This document shows, one piece after another, positions 23,346 to 31,402 of a stretch of DNA of 37,205 nucleotides (its first letter is position 1; every line of letters starts with the position of its first letter). The stretch is from Candidatus Janibacter merdipullorum (GTDB lineage: Bacteria > Actinomycetota > Actinomycetes > Actinomycetales > Dermatophilaceae), in the NCBI GenBank assembly GCA_019116945.1, contig DXAR01000013.1, forward strand, positions 1 through 37,205. Reading direction: 5' to 3'. The translations under genes were made by a program, and so were the position numbers. The notes under the pieces were generated by a model, which searched no databases, was not told the DNA's origin, and saw only the letters and a program-made list of their open reading frames with translations.

Positions 23346-23648
23346 GTGAGTGAGACGCCCCCCGAGCTGCACCGCCTGCGGCAGTCCATCGACAACATCG
23401 ACGCGGCCCTGATCCACCTGCTCGCCGAGCGCTTCAAGGCGACGCAGAGCGTAGGAGTGCTCAAGGCCGAGATGGACCTGCCGCCGGCCGACCCGGTGCG
23501 GGAGGAACGGCAGATCGCGCGACTCCGCGGCCTGGCCGACGAGGCAGGCCTCGACCCGGTCTTCGCGGAGAAGTTCCTCACCTTCGTCATCGCCGAGGTC
23601 ATCCACCACCACGAGCAGATCGCCAACCAAGGCGGTTCGCAGGGCTGA
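23346..23648 (+). CDS. chorismate mutase (AroQ type)
   Basis: Converts chorismate to prephenate for phenylalanine and tyrosine. The 100-residue all-helical protein matches the actinobacterial monofunctional AroQ group: LHRLRQSIDNIDAALIHLLAERF, KAEMDLPPADPVREERQIARL, and the C-terminal FAEKFLTFVIAEVIHHHEQ. Conserved Arg and Lys of the active site are present in the first two blocks. No other aromatic-pathway gene is nearby. GTG 23346 has a TAGCCT box 6 nt upstream. The 3' flank up to 23770 has only short weak hairpins. Confidence 0.92.
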   Translation: MSETPPELHRLRQSIDNIDAALIHLLAERFKATQSVGVLKAEMDLPPADPVREERQIARLRGLADEAGLDPVFAEKFLTFVIAEVIHHHEQIANQGGSQG

Positions 23649-23734
23649 CCCCGGCCTGCGGGCCGACGGCTCGACCCGCGGTGAAGTCGAGGTGAAGGTC
23701 GCCTTCTCGTCCTGCAACCCGCCGGATCGTGTGT

Positions 23735-23763
23735 TTGCGTGGACAGGGTCGGAACGTTGACCT
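23735..23763 (+). promoter_or_regulatory. candidate promoter of the structured RNA
   Basis: TTGCGT (23735-23740) and TGACCT (23758-23763) are 17 nt apart. A start at about 23771 would place the first bases of the transcript just before the 5' arm of the long-range helix. The -10 box is imperfect (G in place of A). Confidence 0.4.
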
Positions 23764-23770
23764 CGACGCG

Positions 23771-23985
23771 ACAAGGGGATGATCTCGCCACCTTCGACAT
23801 CGGCCCAGTCTCACCGGCGCCGGACGGCGGCAAGGGCAACGTGCGCGCGACGAACGAGGAGTCGCCCGCGGCCCAAGGGGTGAACGCCTCTCCCAAGGAC
23901 AGCGACCTCACGAAGGTGCGGAACCTCATCCCGACCCTGACGCGGGCGAAGGGGGTGGCACCGGCGGGTGCCACCCCCTTCGCCC
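23771..23985 (+). ncRNA. candidate structured non-coding RNA, about 215 nt
   Basis: Evidence is structural. The 5' segment GGGATGA (23776-23782) is complementary to TCATCCC (23926-23932), and the inner CACCTTCG (23789-23796) to CGAAGGTG (23911-23918). This gives a 15-bp long-range helix with a 6/7-nt internal loop, enclosing about 114 nt. Inside, TCACC/GGTGA (23811-23815 with 23879-23883) and GCGAC/GTCGC (23847-23851 with 23861-23865) can also pair. Promoter-like boxes lie upstream and a 19-bp terminator hairpin ends it. map downstream has its own -10 box, so this looks like an independent RNA rather than a leader. The family is not recognised; raiA-type and Ms1/6S-like RNAs are possibilities. 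An open frame through it joins map but is unlikely to be translated. Confidence 0.5.
23944..23985 (+). terminator. 19-bp terminator hairpin upstream of map
   Basis: A perfect 19-bp stem (23944-23962 with 23967-23985) closes a GGCG loop and contains the recurrent CGAAGGGG/CCCCTTCG arms. It is among the strongest hairpins in the window and must terminate some transcript. The nearest upstream gene ends almost 300 bp away. Confidence 0.85.
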
Positions 23986-23999
23986 GTCGGGGCCGCGGA

Positions 24000-24011
24000 T
24001 ACCGTGGTCCC
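24000..24011 (+). promoter_or_regulatory. leaderless promoter box of map
   Basis: TACCGT (24000-24005) lies 6 nt before the ATG of map and 14 nt after the terminator hairpin; no Shine-Dalgarno is present. Confidence 0.5.
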
Positions 24012-24776
24012 ATGATCGAGCTGAAGACCCCCGACGAGGTCGAGGCGATGCGTCCGGCCGGCCGCCTCGTCCACGAGATCCTCGACGCCGTCACCGAGGC
24101 CGCCGACGTGGGGGTCAATCTGCTGGAGCTGGACGCCCTGGCGCACCGGATGATCGACGACGCCGGGGGTATCTCCTGCTACATCGACTACCACCCCACC
24201 TTCGGGGCGATGCCCTTCGGCAAGGTCCTGTGCACCTCGGTCAACGACGCAGTCCTCCACGGACTCCCGCACGACTACCGCCTGCGGGACGGTGACCTGC
24301 TGTCCGTCGACTTCGCCGTCTCCGTCGACGGCTGGGTCGGCGACGCGGCGCGCTCCTTCGTCGTCGGGACCCCGGACCCGGAGGACCTGCGCCTCATCGA
24401 CACCACGGAGCGCGCCCTGACCGCGGCGATCGAGATCGCCCGGCCCGGCAAGAAGATCGGTGACCTCGGCGCCACCATCGCGGGCATCGCCCGGGCGGAG
24501 GGCTACTCGGTCAACACCCAGTTCGGCGGGCACGGGGTGGGCCGGACGATGCACGGCGAACCCCACGTGGCCAACGACGGCCGACCCGGCCGGGGGATCC
24601 CCCTTCGCCCCGGCCTCGTCATCGCCATCGAACCGTGGTTCCTCGCCACGACCGACGAGATCTGGACCGACCCCGACGGCTGGACCCTCCGTAGCAAGGA
24701 CGGCTCCCGCGGCGCGCACAGCGAGCACACCATCGCCATCACCGACGGCGACCCGATCGTCCTCACCGCCGGCTAA
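24012..24776 (+). CDS. map: methionine aminopeptidase, type I
   Basis: Removes the initiator methionine from nascent proteins. The 254-residue protein has the pita-bread fold signatures: HGLPHDYRLRDGDLLSVDFAVSVDGWVGDAARSF (two metal-binding Asp), GGHGVGRTMHGEPHV (His ligand), AIEPWF (Glu) and GAHSEHTIAIT (Glu). The start MIELKTPDEVEAMRPAG is typical of the family. An in-frame extension to 23739 would run through the strong terminator hairpin and is rejected. It is probably a single-gene leaderless transcript. Confidence 0.96.
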   Translation: MIELKTPDEVEAMRPAGRLVHEILDAVTEAADVGVNLLELDALAHRMIDDAGGISCYIDYHPTFGAMPFGKVLCTSVNDAVLHGLPHDYRLRDGDLLSVDFAVSVDGWVGDAARSFVVGTPDPEDLRLIDTTERALTAAIEIARPGKKIGDLGATIAGIARAEGYSVNTQFGGHGVGRTMHGEPHVANDGRPGRGIPLRPGLVIAIEPWFLATTDEIWTDPDGWTLRSKDGSRGAHSEHTIAITDGDPIVLTAG

Positions 24777-24787
24777 CCCGTCCGCTC

Positions 24788-24899
24788 GTTACTCGCGGGT
24801 ACGGGTACCACTTGGCGGGAGCAGCGGGGCCACACCTCCGACTTCCCGGGGCTCTGCCTCGCGGGGTCAGCACGAGTGATCGTCGTACCCGCAGGTAAC
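24788..24899. repeat. 112-bp segment bounded by 16-bp inverted repeats
   Basis: GTTACTCGCGGGTACG (24788-24803) is complementary to CGTACCCGCAGGTAAC (24884-24899) at 14 positions, plus one G-T pair and one mismatch. The arms are 80 bp apart. It fills much of the 257-bp map-smc gap and has no open frame of note. The layout resembles a miniature inverted-repeat element or a long hairpin at the map 3' end. Both readings are inference. Confidence 0.6.
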
Positions 24900-24986
24900 T
24901 CTCGGGGAAGGCCCCCGCCGGGCTGGCCCGGCCCCGCGCGGGCGTGCGCCGGCCCGCGTGCCCCGCCGGCCGCGGCTGCACCGAAG

Positions 24987-24992
24987 TAGAGT
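24987..24992 (+). promoter_or_regulatory. candidate -10 box of smc
   Basis: TAGAGT stands 41 nt before the GTG, implying a leader of about 35 nt with a GAGGAG ribosome-binding site at 25018-25023. No convincing -35 box is seen. Confidence 0.4.
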
Positions 24993-25033
24993 GGCCGGAA
25001 TCGTCTGACCCCGGCCCGAGGAGCACTTCGCTC

Positions 25034-28000
25034 GTGTACGTCAAGAGCCTCACCCTCAAGGGCTTCAAGTCGTTCGCCTCGGCGACGCATCTGCGCCTCG
25101 AGTCGGGCATCACGTGCATCGTCGGGCCCAACGGCTCGGGCAAGTCCAATGTCGTCGACGCACTCGCCTGGGTCATGGGCGAGCAGGGGGCGAAGTCGCT
25201 GCGCGGCGGCAAGATGGAGGACGTCATCTTCGCCGGCACCGCCGGGCGGGCACCGCTCGGTCGGGCAGAGGTGACGATGACGATCGACAACAGCGACGGG
25301 GCGCTGCCGATCGACTACTCCGAGGTGACGATCAGCCGCACGATGTTTCGCAACGGCGGCTCGGAGTACGCGATCAACGGCACCTCCTGTCGCCTGCTCG
25401 ACATCCAGGAGCTCCTCTCCGACAGCGGCATCGGCCGCGAGATGCACGTCATCGTCGGGCAGGGACAGCTCGACCAGGTCCTGCGGGCCACGGCCGAGGA
25501 GCGGCGGGGCTTCATCGAGGAGGCCGCCGGGGTCCTCAAGCACCGCAAGCGCAAGGAAAAGGCGATCCGCAAGCTCGACGGGATGGAGGCCAACCTCTCC
25601 CGCGTCGCCGACCTGACGACCGAGATCCGTCGCCAGCTCGGCCCCCTCGGGCGCCAGGCCGAGACCGCCCGCAAGGCGGCCGTGATCCAGGCCGACGCCC
25701 GGGACGCCCGCCACCGGCTGCTCGCCGACGACCTCGTCCAGATGACCTCCGCCCTCGAGCAGGAGGTCGCCGACGAAGAGGCGATGCTCGCCCGCCGCAA
25801 GGGCCTGGAGGAGGCGGTCCTCGACGTCCGCGCCCGCATCACCGAGCACGAGGAGGCTGGCGCCGCCGCGACGGCCGAGCTTGCGGCCGCGCGCGACCGC
25901 GCGGTGCGCCTCGCCTCGCTCACCGACAAGCTCACCGCCACCGCCTCCCTCGCCGCCGAGCGCGTCCGGCTGCTCGGGCAGGACGACGAGGTCGAGACGA
26001 CGAGCGGCCGTGACCCGGAGGCCCTGCGCGAGCAGGCGGCCAGGGCCCGCGCCGACGAGGAGGCCCTCCGCGGCGAGATCGCCGAGGCCACCGAGGAGCT
26101 GACCCGCACGGTTGCCGACCGGGAGTCCGCCGAGCAGGCCTTCGCCGCGGAGCAGCAGCGGATCGCGACCGTGGCCCAGCGTGCCGCGGACCGCCGCGAG
26201 GGACTGGCCCGCCTCGCCGGGCAGGTCGGTGCCCGGCGCTCGCGGATCGAGGCCGCCGAGGCCGAGGTCGGCCGTCTGGAGGAGAGCGTGGCCACCGCAT
26301 TGGCTCGGGCCGAGGAGGCGGAGCGCGAGTTCACCCGCCTCGAGGGGACGATCGCCGACGAGGAAGGGAGCGAGGAGGGCCTCGACGAGCGGTACGAGAC
26401 GGCCGCCGAGGCCCACGACGAGATCGAGGCCGAGGTCGAGCGCATCGTCGAGGCCGGCCGGACCGCGGAGCGCGACCGCCAGTCCGCCCAGGCCAGGCTC
26501 GAGGCCCTCGAGCTGAGCCTGCGGCGCAAGGACGGCGTCGAGGCACTCCGCGAGGCGGCCGCCGACGAGCACGAGATCCTCGGCTCCGTCGCCGAGCTCG
26601 TCGCCGTCACCGGAGGCCACGAGGCGGCGATCGCCGCCGCCCTCGACCAGGCCGGCAATGCGCTGGCCGTGGGCAGCGTCGACGCGGCCGCCCGGGCCGT
26701 CGACCGGCTGCGCACCGACGACTCCGGCCGGGCCACGCTCGTCGTCGGGGCCACCGCACGTCCGGCGGGCCGTGCGGGTTGGCCGTCGCTCCCTTCGCAC
26801 GCCGTGTGGGCCCTCGACGTCGTCGAAGCGCCCGCCGAGGTCCGTCCCGCCGTCGAGCAGGTCCTCGAGCGGGTTGCCATCGTCCCCGACACGACCGAGG
26901 CCCTCGCGCTGCTCGCCGACGCCGGCGACCTCACGGTCGTCACGGCCGACGGTGACGTGTACGGTCCCGGCTTCGTCCGTGGAGGGTCCAGCGCGGCCCC
27001 GAGCCTCCTCGAGCTGCAGGCCGCGGTCGACGAGACGCGGGCGGCCCTCGAGGACGCGACCCGCCGCAGCGAGGAGTCGACCTTCGCGCTGACGACCGCC
27101 CGGGAGACGCTCTCCGAGAGGGCCGAGGCCAGGGACGCGGCGATGGAGGCCCTCCACGAGTCCGACGCCCGGATGGCGGCCGTCGCCGAGCAGCTCGGCA
27201 GCCTCGGCACGACCGCCCGGTCCGCCAAGGCGGAGGCCGAGCGGACCCGCCGGACGATCGCCGATGCCACCGCCACTCTCGAGTCCGACCGCGCCGAGCT
27301 CACCCAGCTCGAGCAGCGGCTCGAGGACGCCTCCGCGGAGCCGGCCGAGGAGGAGGACGAGGGGGCCACCGACGACCGCGACCGGCTCGAGCTCGCGGCG
27401 AGCTCGGCGCGCACGGCCGAGACGGAGGTGCGCCTCGCCCTGCGCACCAAGGAGGAGCGGGCCCGTTCCCTCCACGGGCGGGCGGAGTCCCTCGAGGGCG
27501 CCGCGCGCAACGAGATCGCCGCCCGGGAGCGCCTCCGGGCGCGAAGGGAGCGCCGTCGCCACGAGGCGGAGGTGGCCGCAGCCGTGGAGACGGCAGCCCG
27601 CTGGTCGGCCGAGCGGTCGGCGACGGCGGCCGAGGTCGCCGGGCGGGAGAGGGACGCCGGCGAGTCCGCCCGGGCCGAGCGTGACGAGGCCCTGCGGGTG
27701 CTGCGCACAGAGCTGACCGAGAAGCAGGACGCCCTCCGTGAGCTCACCGACGAGGTCCACCGTGACGAGGTGGCCCGGGCCCAGCAGGTCGCGAAGATCG
27801 AGCAGCTCCAGACCAAGGCGGTCGAGGAGCTGGGCGTCGACCCGGACGTCCTCATGGAGGAGTTCGGCCCGCACCAGCTCGTCCCGCACGTGCCGGGGCC
27901 CGACGAGGACCCGGACGCGGACGACCTCCCCGAGCCCCAGCCCTACGTGCGCGAGGTCCAGGAGAAGCGGCTGCGCGCTGCCGAGCGTGGCCTGCGCTCG

Positions 28001-28627
28001 CTCGGCAAGGTCAACCCACTGGCCCTGGAGGAGTTCGCGGCGCTCGAGGAGAGGCACACCTTCCTCACGAGCCAGCTCGAGGACCTGCGGCGGTCCAAGA
28101 AGGACCTCCTCGACATCGTCGCCGAGATCGACGAGCGCGTCGAGCAGGTCTTCGCCGAGGCCTTCGCGGACACCGCCAGGGAGTTCGAAGGGGTCTTCTC
28201 CCGCCTCTTCCCGGGCGGCGAGGGCAAGCTCGTGCTCACCGACCCGGGCGACATGCTCACGACGGGCATCGAGGTCGAGGCCCGCCCGCCGGGCAAGAAG
28301 GTCAAGCGGCTCTCGCTGCTCTCCGGCGGCGAGCGCTCGCTCGTGGCCGTGGCGATCCTCGTGGCGATCTTCAAGGCGCGCCCCTCGCCCTTCTACATCA
28401 TGGACGAGGTCGAGGCGGCCCTCGACGACACCAACCTCGGGCGGCTCATCATGCTCTTCGAGGAGCTGCGCGACTCCAGCCAGCTCATCGTCATCACCCA
28501 CCAGAAGAAGACGATGGAGGTCGCCGACGCGCTCTACGGCGTCTCGATGCGCGGGGACGGCATCACCACCGTCGTCAGCCAGCGTCTCCGGGATGTGGCA
28601 CCGGAGGGCGAGGCACAACCCGCCTGA
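25034..28627 (+). CDS. smc: chromosome segregation ATPase SMC
   Basis: Condensin-like ATPase that compacts and aligns chromosomes with ScpA/ScpB. The 1197-residue protein has the N-terminal Walker A GPNGSGKSNVVDAL (about 32-45), two long Glu/Ala/Arg-rich coiled coils, and a hinge domain near 500-680 (EILGSVAELVAVTGGHEAAIAAAL onwards). The C-terminal head carries the ABC signature LSGGERSLVAVAIL and Walker B FYIMDEVEAALDD. GTG 25034 (MYVKSLTLKGFKSFA) has GAGGAG 10 nt upstream. scpA and scpB are not in the window. Long open frames antisense to it are codon-bias shadows. Confidence 0.97.
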   Translation: MYVKSLTLKGFKSFASATHLRLESGITCIVGPNGSGKSNVVDALAWVMGEQGAKSLRGGKMEDVIFAGTAGRAPLGRAEVTMTIDNSDGALPIDYSEVTISRTMFRNGGSEYAINGTSCRLLDIQELLSDSGIGREMHVIVGQGQLDQVLRATAEERRGFIEEAAGVLKHRKRKEKAIRKLDGMEANLSRVADLTTEIRRQLGPLGRQAETARKAAVIQADARDARHRLLADDLVQMTSALEQEVADEEAMLARRKGLEEAVLDVRARITEHEEAGAAATAELAAARDRAVRLASLTDKLTATASLAAERVRLLGQDDEVETTSGRDPEALREQAARARADEEALRGEIAEATEELTRTVADRESAEQAFAAEQQRIATVAQRAADRREGLARLAGQVGARRSRIEAAEAEVGRLEESVATALARAEEAEREFTRLEGTIADEEGSEEGLDERYETAAEAHDEIEAEVERIVEAGRTAERDRQSAQARLEALELSLRRKDGVEALREAAADEHEILGSVAELVAVTGGHEAAIAAALDQAGNALAVGSVDAAARAVDRLRTDDSGRATLVVGATARPAGRAGWPSLPSHAVWALDVVEAPAEVRPAVEQVLERVAIVPDTTEALALLADAGDLTVVTADGDVYGPGFVRGGSSAAPSLLELQAAVDETRAALEDATRRSEESTFALTTARETLSERAEARDAAMEALHESDARMAAVAEQLGSLGTTARSAKAEAERTRRTIADATATLESDRAELTQLEQRLEDASAEPAEEEDEGATDDRDRLELAASSARTAETEVRLALRTKEERARSLHGRAESLEGAARNEIAARERLRARRERRRHEAEVAAAVETAARWSAERSATAAEVAGRERDAGESARAERDEALRVLRTELTEKQDALRELTDEVHRDEVARAQQVAKIEQLQTKAVEELGVDPDVLMEEFGPHQLVPHVPGPDEDPDADDLPEPQPYVREVQEKRLRAAERGLRSLGKVNPLALEEFAALEERHTFLTSQLEDLRRSKKDLLDIVAEIDERVEQVFAEAFADTAREFEGVFSRLFPGGEGKLVLTDPGDMLTTGIEVEARPPGKKVKRLSLLSGGERSLVAVAILVAIFKARPSPFYIMDEVEAALDDTNLGRLIMLFEELRDSSQLIVITHQKKTMEVADALYGVSMRGDGITTVVSQRLRDVAPEGEAQPA

Positions 28628-28692
28628 GGCCGCGGCCTGCTCTGCGGCGGGTCGAGTTGAGTTGGCCTGCCGCCGAGGAGGACGATGGGCCC

Positions 28693-28917
28693 ATGACCGC
28701 CATGATCGTGGGGCTGCTCCTCTGCCTCGTCCTCGCCATCGCCGTGATGGCCCTCGTCGCCATCCCTGCCCGGCGGGAGGGCCGCGAGATCCTCACGGCC
28801 CGTGGTGAGCGGGTGGTCGTCAAGGTCCGCGCGACGACCGACGGTGCCACGCGACGCGCGTCCGGCAACGGCTCGGCTCAGCGAGCCGCCGCGCCCACGA
28901 AGCGCAAGGCCTCATGA
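28693..28917 (+). CDS. small single-pass membrane protein, unknown function
   Basis: A 74-residue protein with one N-terminal membrane helix (MIVGLLLCLVLAIAVMALVA) and a basic cytoplasmic tail that is low complexity at the end (SAQRAAAPTKRKAS). A good GAGGAGGA ribosome-binding site lies about 9 nt before ATG 28693. Its stop overlaps the next start (ATGA), so it is in an operon with the M13 peptidase gene. I recognise no family. Confidence 0.75.
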   Translation: MTAMIVGLLLCLVLAIAVMALVAIPARREGREILTARGERVVVKVRATTDGATRRASGNGSAQRAAAPTKRKAS

Positions 28918-30887
28918 GCGGCGCCCACGACAGCAGCACCTTCCGTGGCCCGGTCGACCCGAGCACCCGCCCGCAGGACGACCTCTTCGGCCATGTGAAC
29001 AACCACTGGCTCGACCGGGTCGAGATCCCCTCCGACCGCGGTCGCTACGGTGTCTTCGACGTGCTCCGCGAGCGCTCCGAGGAGGACGTGCGCGCCCTCA
29101 TCGAGGAGGTCGCCGAGCAGGCCACCGACGTCTCCTCGGTCGAGGGCAAGGTCGGCGCGCTCTACCGCTCCTTCCTCGACGAGGAGCGCGCCGACGAGCT
29201 GGGCGTCGAGCCGATCCGGGACCTCCTCGCGGCCGTCGATGAGATCACCTCCGTGCCGGACCTGTCGGCGGTCGTCGGCCGGATGGCGCGGGCCGGGGTG
29301 GCCGGCTTCCTCACCCCCTTCGTCAACACCGACGACCGGGACTCCTCCCGCTACGTCGTCTACCTCGAGCAGGGCGGCCTCGGCCTGCCCGACGAGTCCT
29401 ACTACCGCGACTCCCAGCACGCGGGGACGCTCGAGGCCTACCGCGGCCACCTCGCCCGCCTGCTCATCCTCGGCGCGGGCCTCGACGAGCCGGCCGCGGC
29501 CGACGCGGCCGACCGGGTCCTCGACCTCGAGTCCAAGCTGGCCGCCGAGCACTGGGACCGGGTCGCCAACCGGGACCCCGTGCGCACCTACACGCTCATG
29601 GAGGCCGCGCAGCTGACCGAGCTGGCACCGGCCGTGGACTGGGACGCCTGGGCCCGCGGGCTGGGGGCCGATGCCCCCTTCGCCGAGGTCGTCGTGCGTC
29701 AGCCCGACTTCCTGCGGGGGCTCTCCTCGCTGCTCTCGTCCACCGACCTGAGCACGTGGCGGGACTGGCTGCGACTGCGGATCATCTCCTCCCTCGCCCC
29801 CTACCTCGACGGCCGCATCGTCGAGGAGCAGTTCGACTTCGTCGGCCGGACCCTCTCCGGCATCCCCGAGCAGCGTGCCCGGTGGAAGCGCGGCGTCTCC
29901 CTCGTCGACTCCTCCCTCGGTGAGGCCGTGGGTGAGCTCTACGTGGAGCGGCACTTCCCGCCCGAGGCGCGTGAGCGGATGGTCGAGCTCGTCGACAACC
30001 TCGTCGAGGCCTTTCGGCAGTCCTTCACCGCATCGACGTGGATGGGCGAGGAGACGAAGGGGGAGGCCCGCGCCAAGCTCGATGCCTTCACCCCGAAGAT
30101 CGGCCACCCGGTGACGTGGCGGGACTACTCCACCCTGGAGATCCGAGAGGGCGACCTCGTCGGCAACGTCCGTCGCGTCGCGGCCTTCGACGTCGACCGC
30201 GAGCTGGCCAAGCTCGGCGGGCCCGTCGACCGTGACGAGTGGTTCCTCACGCCCCAGACGGTCAACGCCTACTACAACCCCGGGCTCAACGAGATCGTCT
30301 TCCCGGCGGCCATCCTCCAGCCGCCCTTCTTCGACGCCGAGGGCGATCACGCCGACAATTACGGCGGCATCGGCGCGGTCATCGGTCACGAGATCGGGCA
30401 CGGCTTCGACGATGCGGGGTCGACCTTCGACGGGCAGGGCAACCTCCGCGAGTGGTGGACGGAGGCCGATCGGATGGCCTTCGAGGAGCGGCGCGACGCC
30501 CTCATCGACCAGTTCGGCGAGTACGAGACCCGCAATGCGCCCGGGACGACCGTCAACGGTGCCCTCACCGTCGGGGAGAACATCGGCGACATCGGTGGGC
30601 TGGCCATCGGCCACGCGGCCTACCGCATCGCCGTCGGCGACGCGGCCACGGAGGTCGGCGAGGACGGGCTCACCGGTGACCAGCGCTTCTTCACCAACTG
30701 GGCGCGGGTGTGGTGCGGCGACGCGCGCGAGGAGGAGGCCCTCCGGTTGCTGTCGATCGACCCGCACTCCCCGCAGGACGTGCGCGGCAACGCCGTGCGC
30801 AACATCGACGCCTTCCACGAGGCCTTCGGCACGCGGCCGGGTGACGGCATGTGGCTCGAGCCGCACGAGCGGGTCTCCCTCTTCTGA
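28914..30887 (+). CDS. M13-family zinc metallopeptidase (PepO/neprilysin-like)
   Basis: A 657-residue endopeptidase of the M13 family. It shows the N-terminal domain start PQDDLFGHVNNHWLD, the substrate-binding VNAYYNPGLNEIVFPAAILQPPFF, the zinc motif HEIGHGFDD (His492, Glu493, His496) and the third ligand in GENIGDIGG (Glu555, with Asp559). There is no signal peptide, so it is expected in the cytoplasm, like PepO of lactic acid bacteria, degrading peptides. The C-terminus PHERVSLF lacks the CxxW ending of eukaryotic relatives. It overlaps the upstream small gene by 4 bp. Confidence 0.94.
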   Translation: MSGAHDSSTFRGPVDPSTRPQDDLFGHVNNHWLDRVEIPSDRGRYGVFDVLRERSEEDVRALIEEVAEQATDVSSVEGKVGALYRSFLDEERADELGVEPIRDLLAAVDEITSVPDLSAVVGRMARAGVAGFLTPFVNTDDRDSSRYVVYLEQGGLGLPDESYYRDSQHAGTLEAYRGHLARLLILGAGLDEPAAADAADRVLDLESKLAAEHWDRVANRDPVRTYTLMEAAQLTELAPAVDWDAWARGLGADAPFAEVVVRQPDFLRGLSSLLSSTDLSTWRDWLRLRIISSLAPYLDGRIVEEQFDFVGRTLSGIPEQRARWKRGVSLVDSSLGEAVGELYVERHFPPEARERMVELVDNLVEAFRQSFTASTWMGEETKGEARAKLDAFTPKIGHPVTWRDYSTLEIREGDLVGNVRRVAAFDVDRELAKLGGPVDRDEWFLTPQTVNAYYNPGLNEIVFPAAILQPPFFDAEGDHADNYGGIGAVIGHEIGHGFDDAGSTFDGQGNLREWWTEADRMAFEERRDALIDQFGEYETRNAPGTTVNGALTVGENIGDIGGLAIGHAAYRIAVGDAATEVGEDGLTGDQRFFTNWARVWCGDAREEEALRLLSIDPHSPQDVRGNAVRNIDAFHEAFGTRPGDGMWLEPHERVSLF

Positions 30888-30892
30888 GCGCC

Positions 30893-31348
30893 GTGACCTC
30901 ACCGCGCGATCGCGACGCACTCGGCCGGGCGGAGAATGCCCGCCCCCGCGACGGGCTCGGCCGCCCGCTTCCGCGCGGCAGCACCGGCGTCGAGCGGGTC
31001 GAGGCCCGTGAGCGCTCGGTGGCGGAGGCGCTCGACGAGGCGCAGGACTACCTCGACCGGGAGATGCCCTTCCACGCCCACGAGGTCCTCGAGGAGCAGT
31101 GGAAGGCGACGACCGGTCCCGAGCGCCCCCTCTGGCAGGGGCTGGCCCAGCTGGCCGTCGGTCTCACCCACCAGCGTCGCGGCAATGCCCGGGGCGCCAC
31201 GACCGTGACGACGCGCGGAGCGGACGCCATCGCCCCCTTCGCCGAGGAGGCCCCGCACGGGATCGATGTCGCGGGGCTCGTCACGTGGGCGCGCGCTCTC
31301 GCCGCCCATCCCGACGACGAGGTGCCGGTGCCCGCCCTTCGCTCCTGA
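30893..31348 (+). CDS. DUF309 family protein
   Basis: A 151-residue helical protein. The family motif is AHEVLEEQWKATTGPERPLWQGLAQLAVGLTHQRRGN, which matches DUF309 (the FEAHEVLE type). The first 50 residues are charged and probably disordered. GTG 30893 starts 5 bp after the peptidase stop without a visible ribosome-binding site, suggesting coupling; other in-frame starts lie inside the upstream gene. Function is not established for the family. Confidence 0.82.
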   Translation: MTSPRDRDALGRAENARPRDGLGRPLPRGSTGVERVEARERSVAEALDEAQDYLDREMPFHAHEVLEEQWKATTGPERPLWQGLAQLAVGLTHQRRGNARGATTVTTRGADAIAPFAEEAPHGIDVAGLVTWARALAAHPDDEVPVPALRS

Positions 31349-31402
31349 GGTGCCCGTGACGGGTTCGGGGCGTGCAGGTGGGGCTGCGAAGATGTGCCCG
31401 TG

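Noticed and set aside
23739-24011. N-terminal extension of map of about 90 codons
   Set aside because: It would require translating through a 19-bp terminator hairpin and the candidate RNA. The normal map N-terminus and a -10 box lie at 24012.
24773-28618. Very long minus-strand open frame (about 1281 codons) opposite smc, and another of about 846 codons
   Set aside because: G+C-rich codon bias removes stop codons from the opposite strand. The product is low-complexity Leu/Gly/Arg and Arg/Ser rich, while the plus strand has full SMC motifs.
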